From Eggerthellaceae bacterium (GTDB taxonomy: Bacteria > Actinomycetota > Coriobacteriia > Coriobacteriales > Eggerthellaceae): a stretch of DNA of 64,000 nucleotides. Within the stretch, counting starts at the first letter, position 1; every line of letters begins with the position of its first letter. The stretch covers positions 62,001-126,000 of the forward strand of contig WRIS01000001.1 of the NCBI GenBank assembly GCA_009782615.1, read 5' to 3'. Below are positions 41,219 to 49,655 of this stretch, one piece after another. The notes under the pieces are model-generated. The model searched no databases, was not told where the DNA came from, and saw only the letters and a program-made list of their open reading frames with translations. A program made the translations under genes and the position numbers.

Positions 41219-41963
41219 AGCTGCCTTTGTCTCCGTGACAGTTCATCCCAACCGCACGAATACTGCAGTAATCGCGGTACTTGCATCTGCCGCAGGCGCG
41301 TCTGCGTCCTTTTTGTGTCTTGTCATACATGCCAATAACGCCAAAAAGACTTAGGCGGGGCACAGGCTCGCTTTCAGACGTTAAATGTATGCCCAGGCGC
41401 TTTTCGGCTTGAGTATAGAAAAGTATTTGGTCTCGCGTATTCAGGGGAAGGTCTCCTTCTCCTGGGCAAAGACGTTCATCGGTATAGAGCGTTTTTTCAC
41501 GTGCTACGCGAATAATTTCAGCACTTATCATGTCGGCGGCGCGTTCGAGCATCATGGCACAACAGGCATCGAAAATATGGCTGTCAAAATCGTTGTAGCA
41601 GAGTTGTTCGCGCAGGGTGTCGATGACGGTTTCGCTGTCGAGCGTAACACTTAAGAGCGCACAGTGGGTGGCGCGTTTGAGACGGTCATAGACGGTTTTC
41701 CCTTTAAACACCATCATGGTGCCGACCAGCTTGATAGCAGGTTCGGTGTAGGTGGGAGGAAGGGTGCAGATGGTCGGATTGAAAAGTTTATAGACTCCGC
41801 GCGGCTTAAATCGTTTGGCACATTCGTCAGCAATATAGCTGACATGAATCTTGAGTGCTTCTTCTTGCAGTGAGTCATTTTTTTTAAGCAGCCCCATGAT
41901 GACAGCGGGCTCAAGGCTATCCATGCTGCAATCAAATTCGATAAGTGGGTGTTGTACTACCAC
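41211..41963 (-). CDS. Methionine synthase (B12) activation domain-like protein
   Basis: A 250-residue protein whose C-terminal half resembles the AdoMet-binding activation domain of cobalamin-dependent MetH: CPGEGDLPLNTRDQILFYTQAEKRLGIHLTSESEPVPRLSLFGVIG (about 168-213) corresponds to the family's S-P-G-Y-G-D-x-P and L-T-x-S segments. A cysteine cluster follows (CGRCKYRDYC), absent from standard MetH. Stand-alone proteins of this type are thought to reactivate corrinoid proteins or methionine synthases lacking the domain; that is inference here. GTG start with AAGGAG 7 bases upstream. No methionine synthase lies in the window. Confidence 0.7.
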   Translation of the reverse strand: MVVQHPLIEFDCSMDSLEPAVIMGLLKKNDSLQEEALKIHVSYIADECAKRFKPRGVYKLFNPTICTLPPTYTEPAIKLVGTMMVFKGKTVYDRLKRATHCALLSVTLDSETVIDTLREQLCYNDFDSHIFDACCAMMLERAADMISAEIIRVAREKTLYTDERLCPGEGDLPLNTRDQILFYTQAEKRLGIHLTSESEPVPRLSLFGVIGMYDKTQKGRRRACGRCKYRDYCSIRAVGMNCHGDKGSFK

Positions 41964-42132
41964 ACCAAAACTCCTTTGTCCTCATCGAGAACCCGCATTG
42001 TTTCGTGACGCACCTTTCTTACTATGATACGGCAAGTATTCTTTCAAAAATCTGGTCATTATTGCAATAGTGTGTATTCATGTCGAAGAAATGTCGGAAT
42101 AAAATATCACTAAGAGAAAGGATGCTGATTAT

Positions 42133-43029
42133 ATGAAAGACTTGAGTGAAAAGTGGCAGGCGGGAAACTTCCTTGAATTTCCTCTTCCCCCAACCCTTCT
42201 TGAACATGCCGAAGCCTATCTTGCTGATCCTGATTTTGTACCTGCACAGCCAAACTCTGCGGCAACTGTTATGTTGATGCGCAACAAACCTGAAATTCCC
42301 ACCCCCTATTCTTTGCCGACAAGTGAAGGAAAGCTCGAGGTCTTTATGTTGCAACGCGCGTCAACTATGGCGTTTATGCCAAACGCCGTTGTCTTTCCTG
42401 GGGGAAGGGTTGATGAGCGCGATTCAGACCCACGCCTGCCTTGGGCAGGGCCGCTACCGCACGAATGGGCACGGCGGATGGATGTCTCAGAAGAACTTGC
42501 CCGTTGCATTGTTGTTGCGGCAGCACGCGAGGTTTTTGAGGAATGCGGCGTGTTGTTGGCAGGCAAAGACGACCACCAAGTTATTGATAATCTTGATGAC
42601 CCTTCTTGGGCAGTGGAGCGAGACCTACTCGCCAAACACACCAAGTCTTTTTCCGAACTTCTGCTTGAACAAAACTTAGTTCTTCGAAGTGATCTTTTGG
42701 GGCTTCGCTCTCATTGGCTCACTCCCGAATTTGAGCCGCGCCGTTTCGATACGTTTTTCTTTGCCGCGCTTCTTCCCGAAGGTCAGGTTCCTGACGGGCA
42801 CAGCAGCGAAGCGGTGATAGCCGATTGGGTTGACCCTTCGTGGCTTTTCAAGCAATCAGAAGAAGGAAAGAGCCTTCTTCTGGCGCCAACGCGCTACAAC
42901 CTTGAGTTTCTTGCGGCTGCAAAAAGTGCCGAGGCTTTTGTGAAAGAAGAAACAAAGTCGGGGCGTATTATGCTTGAGCCGTATCGCAAAGATGATGAAA
43001 CGATTGTGTTTAGATGTCTGCTTCCCTAA
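42133..43029 (+). CDS. NUDIX hydrolase (NUDT19-like)
   Basis: A 298-residue NUDIX-fold protein. The box is split: FPGGRVDERDSD supplies the Gly-rich start and AAREVFEECGVLLAG the REUXEExGU half, separated by ~40 residues (about 92-140), as in NUDT19/RP2p-like enzymes that act on CoA and its derivatives. Family members hydrolyse nucleoside diphosphates linked to X. It overlaps the MBL-fold gene by 16 bp. ATG at 42133 with AAGGA upstream. A CoA pyrophosphatase role would fit the CoA-centred cluster downstream, but this is speculative. Confidence 0.85.
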   Translation: MKDLSEKWQAGNFLEFPLPPTLLEHAEAYLADPDFVPAQPNSAATVMLMRNKPEIPTPYSLPTSEGKLEVFMLQRASTMAFMPNAVVFPGGRVDERDSDPRLPWAGPLPHEWARRMDVSEELARCIVVAAAREVFEECGVLLAGKDDHQVIDNLDDPSWAVERDLLAKHTKSFSELLLEQNLVLRSDLLGLRSHWLTPEFEPRRFDTFFFAALLPEGQVPDGHSSEAVIADWVDPSWLFKQSEEGKSLLLAPTRYNLEFLAAAKSAEAFVKEETKSGRIMLEPYRKDDETIVFRCLLP

Positions 43030-43853
43030 AAAACGACACACCATCGCTTGCTTGGAAGGGTGGTCGTCTCTCACCGTTCACGCGCTGCGTGCTTGCCGAC
43101 AACCCTTCCGCGCTAACCTATGCGGGAACGAATACGTGGATATTGTCGCGTACAGATTCTTCCAAGGCAATCCTTGTTGACCCAGGCCCTGAAAGCAAAA
43201 AGCATTTCGAAGCCATCGCGCGCGTATGCAAAGAAGATGGCCTGAACATCGAGGCAATTCTTCTGACCCACAGCCACTTAGATCATAGTGAAGGGGCAGC
43301 AGAACTGGCGAAATACTTGGCAGTTTCAGTTTTTTCACGCAAGGATGCAACTCTTAAGGATGGTTTGTTTCAGCTCAACGACGAAAGCGTTGTTGTCGAG
43401 GTGATTTCATTGCCAGGTCATTGTGCCGACTCCATAGGAATCTGTTTTGGTCTTGACCGATCAATAGTCACAGGGGATGTAATCTTTGCCCAATCGCCAA
43501 CGATAATAGCCTTGCCTGACGGCAACTTGCGGGACTATTTCGAAAGCCTTCGCTATCTGAAAGAATTGGTGAAAGAAGGTTTTTATACCTCTTTGCTGAG
43601 CGGACATGGTGTTCCTATCGAAGACCCTTTGTCGTGTATTTCAAAAACTGAAGCGCATCGTTTCAAACGTCTTGCACAGCTCAGGGGTGCCATAAATCGC
43701 GGCAATACTATCGATATTGATTACTTGCTTGAGATAATTTATATCGACATTGATGCTTGTCTGAAAAAGGCTGCAAAAACGAATCTGCAAGCACAACTGG
43801 AATATCTTTTTGCGATACAAGACCCGTGTGTTTCAGGCTTTAGGGAACCTTAG
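43014..43853 (+). CDS. MBL-fold metallo-hydrolase
   Basis: A 279-residue metallo-beta-lactamase superfamily protein. The metal motif is LLTHSHLDHSEGAAELA (HxHxDH, about 84-89), with later ligands in SLPGHCADSIGICF, TGDVIF and SGHGVP. The C-terminus (HRFKRLAQLRGAI) resembles LACTB2/MBLAC-like hydrolases, which degrade RNA or thioesters. It overlaps the NUDIX gene by 16 bp and its stop overlaps the convergent CoA-ligase stop (4 bp). The substrate is unknown. Confidence 0.87.
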   Translation: MSASLKNDTPSLAWKGGRLSPFTRCVLADNPSALTYAGTNTWILSRTDSSKAILVDPGPESKKHFEAIARVCKEDGLNIEAILLTHSHLDHSEGAAELAKYLAVSVFSRKDATLKDGLFQLNDESVVVEVISLPGHCADSIGICFGLDRSIVTGDVIFAQSPTIIALPDGNLRDYFESLRYLKELVKEGFYTSLLSGHGVPIEDPLSCISKTEAHRFKRLAQLRGAINRGNTIDIDYLLEIIYIDIDACLKKAAKTNLQAQLEYLFAIQDPCVSGFREP

Positions 43854-45493
43854 CTATCGGTTTCTTCTTCTTGCATCCGAAGTTTTAGTTCTTCGGCAAG
43901 AAGAAAGCGTTTTACCTTGCCCGTAGCAGTGGTGGGAATTGTGTCTATCAGTTCGATACGTTCAGGCCAAAGGCGTCGCGCCACATGCTTTTCGCTGAGG
44001 TAGGCAATAACACTTCCAAGGTTTACTTGAGCGTTGCCAACCACCACGACAAAGGTGCAAATCCGCTCTCCCAGCCGCTTGTCGGGCATCCCGATGGTTG
44101 CGTGTTGCCCTACTCCAGGACACCCTTCAAGGTATTCATCAATTTCACCCGCGCAGATATTTTCACCGCCGCGTATAATGATTTCTTTCTTGCGCCCGCT
44201 TATCCTTATGCGATTGTGGGCATCGATATAGCAAAGGTCGCCACTGAAAAACCAGCCCTCTTCATCAAGCACGCGATCGGTTCTTTCGGGATCATTATAA
44301 TAGCCGACGAACTGATGGGGGCCGCGTGAGCATTCTTCACCTTGTTCGCCGCGCGCAACTTCGCGTCGGTTTTCATCAACGGCACGCACTTCAATCCCCT
44401 CAAAGGGAATGCCCGACCAGGCACCATTCCACTCAAGGCAATGCTTGGGCGGCACGTACACATGGGGGCAGCTTTCAGTTGAGCCGTAGATCTCACAGAG
44501 CAATACTTTGTTGCGTGCGGCGCGCTGCACCAAAGAACTGGGAACGGGAGCTCCGCCGCACAAAAACAACTCCAAGGTTTTCAGCGGGTTTCCTTGTTCG
44601 CTTTCAATATGTTTTAAGATGTCATAAATGAAAGGGGTTGCGCCCATGGACCAGGTTGCCCCTTCAGCGTTCATAAGCGTTATGGCATCCTTTGCATTGA
44701 AATCTTGCATGAGAATGGTTCGTCCACCCAAAATCATAGGGGCCAGCATTCCATGAAAGAATCCCGTGGCATGATTGAGAGGCGAGGGCATAAACATCAC
44801 ATCGCGCTCAGTGCGACCGAATGCTTGGGTAAACGAACGCTCTGAAAAGATAAGATTATTATGAGTTAGTAAGACTTCTTTAGGCTTTCCCGTGGTGCCT
44901 GATGTAGTAAGAATGCAGGCAACATCATCGGCAGAAACATGAAATTCTTCCTCAAGTGGGGGATAGCTTTCAATGAGATAAGAAAGAGTCACTTTTGTAT
45001 GTTTAGAGGGTTTCGCTTTGTCGATAAGCGCGATTGAAACAAGGCTTTCAATACGCTCGACAATTCCCAAGACCATGCTTTCGTAATCGAAGTTGTGGGA
45101 ATAGGTGGGGCAGAAAAAGACCCTTGTTCCCACTCTGTTCATGTTGTAGACAAGATCCTCGTCGTTGAATTTGCGGGAGAGAGGATGCATGACCGCACCG
45201 ACCTTGAGACATGCGACATAGATGATTGCAAATTCTGCCCACGTAGGAACCTGAAACGATACTACGTCTCCCATTTCGATTCCGCTTTCAATGAGCCAAG
45301 AAGCAATTCGACTTGCCTTGTCATCAATTTCATCATAGGTGAATCGGGCACCTTGATCGTCTGCAACATATTCATTGCTGCCACGCCTTTTTACTTGTTC
45401 ATTCCAGATATCGTTGAGCGTTTGCTCACCCCAATAACCCTTTTCATAGTATAAGGCTTTACGGCTTTCATCAATTTTTAGGTCGGTAATCAT
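43850..45493 (-). CDS. Acyl-CoA synthetase (AMP-forming), CaiC-like
   Basis: ANL-family CoA ligase that would activate an organic acid with ATP and CoA. The P-loop is CILTTSGTTGKPKEVLLTHNN (about 195-215), the adenylate motif GSTESCPHVY, and the C-terminal hinge RISGRKKEIIIRGGENI with the catalytic lysine region TATGKVKRFLL. It has 547 residues. The start at 45493 forms an ATGA overlap with the acyl-CoA dehydrogenase, so the two enzymes are coupled. CaiC-like rather than long-chain specific is judged from context only; cyclohexane or aromatic carboxylates are also possible. Confidence 0.88.
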   Translation of the reverse strand: MITDLKIDESRKALYYEKGYWGEQTLNDIWNEQVKRRGSNEYVADDQGARFTYDEIDDKASRIASWLIESGIEMGDVVSFQVPTWAEFAIIYVACLKVGAVMHPLSRKFNDEDLVYNMNRVGTRVFFCPTYSHNFDYESMVLGIVERIESLVSIALIDKAKPSKHTKVTLSYLIESYPPLEEEFHVSADDVACILTTSGTTGKPKEVLLTHNNLIFSERSFTQAFGRTERDVMFMPSPLNHATGFFHGMLAPMILGGRTILMQDFNAKDAITLMNAEGATWSMGATPFIYDILKHIESEQGNPLKTLELFLCGGAPVPSSLVQRAARNKVLLCEIYGSTESCPHVYVPPKHCLEWNGAWSGIPFEGIEVRAVDENRREVARGEQGEECSRGPHQFVGYYNDPERTDRVLDEEGWFFSGDLCYIDAHNRIRISGRKKEIIIRGGENICAGEIDEYLEGCPGVGQHATIGMPDKRLGERICTFVVVVGNAQVNLGSVIAYLSEKHVARRLWPERIELIDTIPTTATGKVKRFLLAEELKLRMQEEETDS

Positions 45494-46686
45494 GGGAGAT
45501 ACTCTAGTTTTGCCCGATGGCGCTGGCATTCACGAGCAATAGTAATGCGCTGGATAGTGGGAGCACCTTCTTCAAGCCAAAGTGCACGACAGTCGCGATA
45601 GAGACGCTCTACTGGCCCATAGCTTGATTCTTCGAAATACCCGTCACCTCCAAATATTTCAAGCATCTCATCGGAAACGAGTTTGACCGTGTCGATTGAA
45701 AAGAGCTTACACATGGCTGCCTTTTCATCAATGTATTCGCCGTGGGGATTCTCGTCAAAATCACGGGCGAAGTCATAAACCATGCAACGCAGAGCATGTA
45801 TCATGGTATCCATATTGGCTATCTTTATTTTGATTGCTTGGCGGGTTGCGATGGGCTTACCAAAGGTGATGCGGTCGTGAGCGCGCGCAAGGCTCATCTC
45901 GAGCATTTTTTGGGACATACCAAGATTTGAAGCAGCAATATGCACGCGAGAAACCGCCAAGGAATGCATGGCAATTTCCATTCCTTGACCTTCTTTCCCT
46001 AAAAGGTATTTCTTATCAAGAATAAGGTTGGTAAAACGAAGTCCAGCATGGCCAGCTCCACGGCAACCCATCATGTGGGGCATAGGAACCGTTTCATAGC
46101 CAGGAGTGTTGACGGGAACGAAAAATGCCGACAGGCGCGTGTCTTTGGGGTCACGAGGATCAGTTACTGCAAAGACATAGGCAAAATCACAGCAATCAGT
46201 GTGTGAGATGAGCCATTTCTCTCCGTTAAGCACGTAGTTGCCCTCAGCATTTTTTTCAGCAGTGGTGTGGATGTCTGCTCCAGTACCTCCGCTTTGTTCA
46301 GTCAAGGCGAAGCACGTAAAAATAGATTTGTCTTGGAATTTATCCATGTAAAGCGCTTTGAGTTCTTCGGAACCGTAGCCATCAAGTATGCGCCAGTTAA
46401 GGTCAGCAGCGTAGTGAAGGTGCATGCGCATGCCACCTGGGCCGCGACTAAACTCTTCTTGCACTTTGAGAATTTCAAGTTCGCTTAAATCCCACCCACC
46501 ATAACAAGCGGGGAGCGAAAAACGATAGAGATCATTTGCCCGTGCAAGGTCAAAAAATTCTTGAGGAAACTTGTTGGAAACTTCAACTTCAGGCTGAAGC
46601 TTTTCAAGAGGACCTTCGCTGAATTCTCTGATTTGTTTCAGATACTTTGCAAATTGTTCATCGGTGATTTTTGCACGTGGATTCAT
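45490..46686 (-). CDS. Acyl-CoA dehydrogenase (CaiA-like)
   Basis: Flavin-dependent acyl-CoA dehydrogenase or enoyl-CoA reductase, 398 residues. FAD/substrate motifs are CFALTEQSGGTGADIHTTAE and NGEKWLISHTDCCDFAYV; RITFGKPIATRQAIKIKIA marks the C-terminal helical domain; catalytic Glu is likely in LEEGAPTIQR near the C-terminus. Of CaiA, the closest pathway analogue, the reaction is reduction of crotonobetainyl-CoA, driven by an electron-transfer flavoprotein (none seen here). It is transcribed with the CoA ligase. Confidence 0.87.
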   Translation of the reverse strand: MNPRAKITDEQFAKYLKQIREFSEGPLEKLQPEVEVSNKFPQEFFDLARANDLYRFSLPACYGGWDLSELEILKVQEEFSRGPGGMRMHLHYAADLNWRILDGYGSEELKALYMDKFQDKSIFTCFALTEQSGGTGADIHTTAEKNAEGNYVLNGEKWLISHTDCCDFAYVFAVTDPRDPKDTRLSAFFVPVNTPGYETVPMPHMMGCRGAGHAGLRFTNLILDKKYLLGKEGQGMEIAMHSLAVSRVHIAASNLGMSQKMLEMSLARAHDRITFGKPIATRQAIKIKIANMDTMIHALRCMVYDFARDFDENPHGEYIDEKAAMCKLFSIDTVKLVSDEMLEIFGGDGYFEESSYGPVERLYRDCRALWLEEGAPTIQRITIARECQRHRAKLEYLP

Positions 46687-46996
46687 TGGTGGCCTCCTGT
46701 ATTTTTATGACTCATGAACCCTATATCACGAGAGAAATACTCCTCAGATTCTCTCTTATTGTATGCCCAAAATCGTCAGAAATTGCTGACCATTTAGCTG
46801 CCTTTAATCGGAAGTTTCTATCAATTGATAGGGAGAGCCTTTAATGGAAAAAAATACTTTGAAATACTAAACAAACTTTCAATTTTGTCCCTAGCATTAT
46901 AAGCAAAAAGCGAGGATTATTGAGGGTAACTAAGCAAGAACGTGAGCTTCTTGTAAAAATGAGGAAGCGCTCAACTATGAGAAGGGATTGAACCAA
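46687..46996. promoter_or_regulatory. Divergent regulatory region of the acyl-CoA cluster
   Basis: Some 310 bp between the divergent dehydrogenase and crotonase genes. It contains a perfect 14-bp palindrome (listed separately), and two direct copies of CCTTTAAT at 46801-46808 and 46839-46846, flanking it. No small gene was found. Confidence 0.55.
46818..46831. promoter_or_regulatory. Palindromic operator candidate CTATCAATTGATAG
   Basis: A perfect 14-bp palindrome in the middle of the divergent promoter region, of the size bound by dimeric regulators. LysR genes at 51.1 and 54.2 kb are candidate binders, though LysR sites are normally T-N11-A. Confidence 0.5.
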
Positions 46997-47875
46997 ATGA
47001 ATGTATATCAAGACAGCTACTATTTACCTGAGTTTACGTATGACTATGAGAAAATTCGTATAGATAAGCAAGGAGCAGTCTATATTTGTTCCTTCAATGA
47101 CGAACAAAATCTCAACGCTATGTCCTATAAACAAATGAGCGAGTTCAATGATTTTCTTATTAAGGTTCGCTTGGACAAAGATTGTCGCATCATCATTTTG
47201 ACGGGTGAGGGCAGATCGTTTTGTGCAGGCTTCAATTTGAACGACCTTGCGCTTGAACCTCCCGAGGATATGGGTCGCATTCAGCGCGACTTTTACATCA
47301 TGCAACGCATGTGCTCTGACCAAATTATCAATATGCGCCGTTGTGAACAACCCATCATCGGTGCTCTCAAGGGTTATGCGGTTGGCGGCGGTCTTTCGAT
47401 TTCTTGCGCCTGCGACATGCGTATCTTGGGCGAGTCTTTCAAGATGAACGCGGGCTATCTCAGCATTGGTTATACGGGCACCGATATGGGCGGGTCGTTC
47501 TTCTTACCAAAAATTATCGGATATGCGCGTGCCTGTGAAGTCCTCATGAACCCCAGTCGTTTCGATGCTCAAAAACTCTACGAGTGGGGATTTGCAAATA
47601 AAGTTGTTGCAGACGATGATGTTTTGGAAGAAGCTCTTAAGTTTGCGCAAGAAATCTGCGCATCAACGGCACCTTTCAGCCTGCGCCTTACTAAAGAATG
47701 CTTACAGACTTCTCTTGATGGAACAAGTTTTGAAAATGTGGTCAAGATGGAAAACCGCAATCAAGTGCTTGCTTCAAATACTAATGATGGAATCATGGGA
47801 ACGCTTAAGATGAATCCGAAGAACAAAGAAGACGTAAAGGAAAATCCTGAGAAATATGCCTTCCACAATAAGTAG
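46997..47875 (+). CDS. Enoyl-CoA hydratase/isomerase family protein (CaiD-like)
   Basis: A 292-residue crotonase-fold protein. The oxyanion-hole motifs are GRSFCAGFNL (about 74-83) and GYAVGGGLSISCACDMRI (about 125-142). The usual catalytic glutamates are not obvious: the region after FKMNAGYLSIGYTGTDMGGSFFLP has Asp in place of one Glu, as in some isomerase or dienoyl-CoA isomerase subgroups. ATG at 46997 follows GAAGGG; an upstream TTG is too near that site. A strong terminator follows. Hydration or isomerisation of an enoyl-CoA in the cluster is likely. Confidence 0.85.
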   Translation: MNVYQDSYYLPEFTYDYEKIRIDKQGAVYICSFNDEQNLNAMSYKQMSEFNDFLIKVRLDKDCRIIILTGEGRSFCAGFNLNDLALEPPEDMGRIQRDFYIMQRMCSDQIINMRRCEQPIIGALKGYAVGGGLSISCACDMRILGESFKMNAGYLSIGYTGTDMGGSFFLPKIIGYARACEVLMNPSRFDAQKLYEWGFANKVVADDDVLEEALKFAQEICASTAPFSLRLTKECLQTSLDGTSFENVVKMENRNQVLASNTNDGIMGTLKMNPKNKEDVKENPEKYAFHNK

Positions 47876-47922
47876 GCAATCCTTCTAAAATTCAAGTCCC
47901 AAAACCAAAGCCCCCAAAAACC

Positions 47923-47957
47923 AAAGCCCCCGTTCGTTGTTGATGCGGGGGCTTTTT
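47923..47957 (+). terminator. Rho-independent terminator after the crotonase gene
   Basis: AAAGCCCCCG pairs with CGGGGGCTTTTT across a short loop. A partial extra copy of AAAGCCCCC lies just upstream. Confidence 0.9.
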
Positions 47958-47982
47958 CTGCCACGGAAAGCTCCTGAGAAAG

Positions 47983-48010
47983 ACTTAAGGCCGCCGAAGC
48001 GACCTTAAGT
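47983..48010. terminator. Second hairpin between convergent genes
   Basis: ACTTAAGG...CGC pairs with GCG...CCTTAAGT with one mismatch and a 4-base loop. It may help terminate the CoA-transferase transcript from the other side; no T-tract. Confidence 0.45.
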
Positions 48011-48045
48011 CCGAACAGTTTGGTGAATGAGGTGTTCTTAGATAG

Positions 48046-49356
48046 CTACCATTTACATTTCGCTTCTCCTGCATTTTGGCGTGTAGAGGGAAATATTGTG
48101 TCGGGAACATCTTGCCCGTGGTAGCACTTAATTGCTTCAGCTGATTCCATAGCAGCTATCTGTTCTGAGCTATATCCAAGTTTTTGAAGGAATTCCTCGG
48201 TGTGATACCCAATCGGCTTTGAAAGAATCAAAGGGGGATCTCCGTAAGAGTCAAACCGAAGCGGTGACATAGGAATAGCTTTCTTGCCAAATGCTTCGTA
48301 TTCAATCCAGCGTAGCGAATCATTAGCATAGGCTTCTTCGTCAGCAATGATGTCGGTATAGCGGAAGCATTTCTGGTGAGGAACTTCATGTTCGCGAAGA
48401 ATTTCATCCCATTCGTCAAAGGTTTTAGTAACGAAGGCATCTTCGAGCCACTCAATTACGACGGGTTGTTTTTCGCTGCTCTTAAGAGCAGGAAGGTTCC
48501 AGGTTTCAGGGTCGTCAACGTGGTCACTGTTTCCCGTAATTTCCATCATCATGTTGTAGTATTTATCGTATTGCGGCATGCAAATAAGCATCCATTTGTC
48601 GTCTTTTGTCTTGTAGGTATTGTTGAAGGGATTCGGAACCCTCTTGCGAGATTTAGGATAGGGGGCACCGAATTGAGTTGCCATAACGCCGATATTGCCG
48701 CCCCAAATTGCCACGCCGTAAAGATTGCATACAACCTTTTCGCCCACTCCTGTGCGCGTTCGATTAAAGAGGGCTGCTAAGATACCGCCTGCCATAACCG
48801 AAGCAGCATTGTAGTCCCCGAAGGCTTGAGGAGGAATAGAAGGAGCCGCTCCGTCTTCGCGAAATACATTAGCAACGCCACCGCGTGCTGCCCAGCAAAC
48901 GGCATCATAGCCGGGGGTGTCGCGTTCAGGTCCAAATTCGCCATAGCCGCGCATTTGTGCCCATATAAGGGTCGGATACTTTTCCTTCAAGGTAGCATAA
49001 TCGATGCCGAGCTTGACGAGTGCTTTGTCGCGCAAGTTGTTCACGAAAACATCTGCTTGTGCAAGAAGTTCTTGCATGACGCGCGCACCGTCTTCGGATT
49101 TTAGGTTCAAGGAAACCCAGTTTTTATTGGTGTTGTTCAGATCGATTGTAGGGTCTTCTACCTCGGTTTGCTCGCATCCAAAACCAGGACCTTGCGTGCG
49201 CTGCGCATCACCATGAAGGGGTTCAACCTTTATCACTTCAGCGCCCATTTCGGAAAGGACACGAACGGTGGCGGGTGCGGCGACCCATTCACAAAGCTCG
49301 ACGATTTTTACGCCACTGAGAGGACCGTAACCATTCAGTTTATCTGTTACTGACAT
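48046..49356 (-). CDS. CaiB/BaiF-type (class III) CoA-transferase
   Basis: A 436-residue family III CoA-transferase that swaps CoA between carboxylic acids. The N-terminal signature LSGVKIVELCEWVAAPATVRVLSEMGAEVIKVE is typical, and RDKALVKLGIDYATLKEKYPTLIWAQMRGYG is the family's second block. The catalytic Asp is probably that in FGDYNAASVMAGGILAAL (about 185). It is a lone minus-strand gene facing the crotonase gene and divergent from the second dehydrogenase. With the ligase it would let the cell recycle CoA from product to new substrate. Confidence 0.9.
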   Translation of the reverse strand: MSVTDKLNGYGPLSGVKIVELCEWVAAPATVRVLSEMGAEVIKVEPLHGDAQRTQGPGFGCEQTEVEDPTIDLNNTNKNWVSLNLKSEDGARVMQELLAQADVFVNNLRDKALVKLGIDYATLKEKYPTLIWAQMRGYGEFGPERDTPGYDAVCWAARGGVANVFREDGAAPSIPPQAFGDYNAASVMAGGILAALFNRTRTGVGEKVVCNLYGVAIWGGNIGVMATQFGAPYPKSRKRVPNPFNNTYKTKDDKWMLICMPQYDKYYNMMMEITGNSDHVDDPETWNLPALKSSEKQPVVIEWLEDAFVTKTFDEWDEILREHEVPHQKCFRYTDIIADEEAYANDSLRWIEYEAFGKKAIPMSPLRFDSYGDPPLILSKPIGYHTEEFLQKLGYSSEQIAAMESAEAIKCYHGQDVPDTIFPSTRQNAGEAKCKW

Positions 49357-49655
49357 AGGACAGCACCCCTTTCTTTACCTAGTGCTTATACTGCTGAAAA
49401 GAATATTCGCATGATATTTGTCTCGATACGATGGGCAATAATAGCAAAGTGGCGAAAAAGTTTCTCTTTCTTGAATGACACGCGCATGCCAAGCGTCTTC
49501 GTTTTGCCTTATGGTGTCTCAAAAGCGCCAAAGAAAAGACTGGTTAATTTTTATAATTTGTGGGTAACTATCAATCTCGTACTGTATATAATTTAAGGTA
49601 AGAACTTAAAAGAGTCGCGCAACAGGTTTTTACCCCAACAAGAAGAGGTGCAACC
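49357..49655. promoter_or_regulatory. Divergent promoter region
   Basis: Between the CoA-transferase and the second acyl-CoA dehydrogenase. TATAAT (49587-49592) lies 64 bp before the GTG start; no strong -35 at 17 bp. No small gene is seen. Confidence 0.45.
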
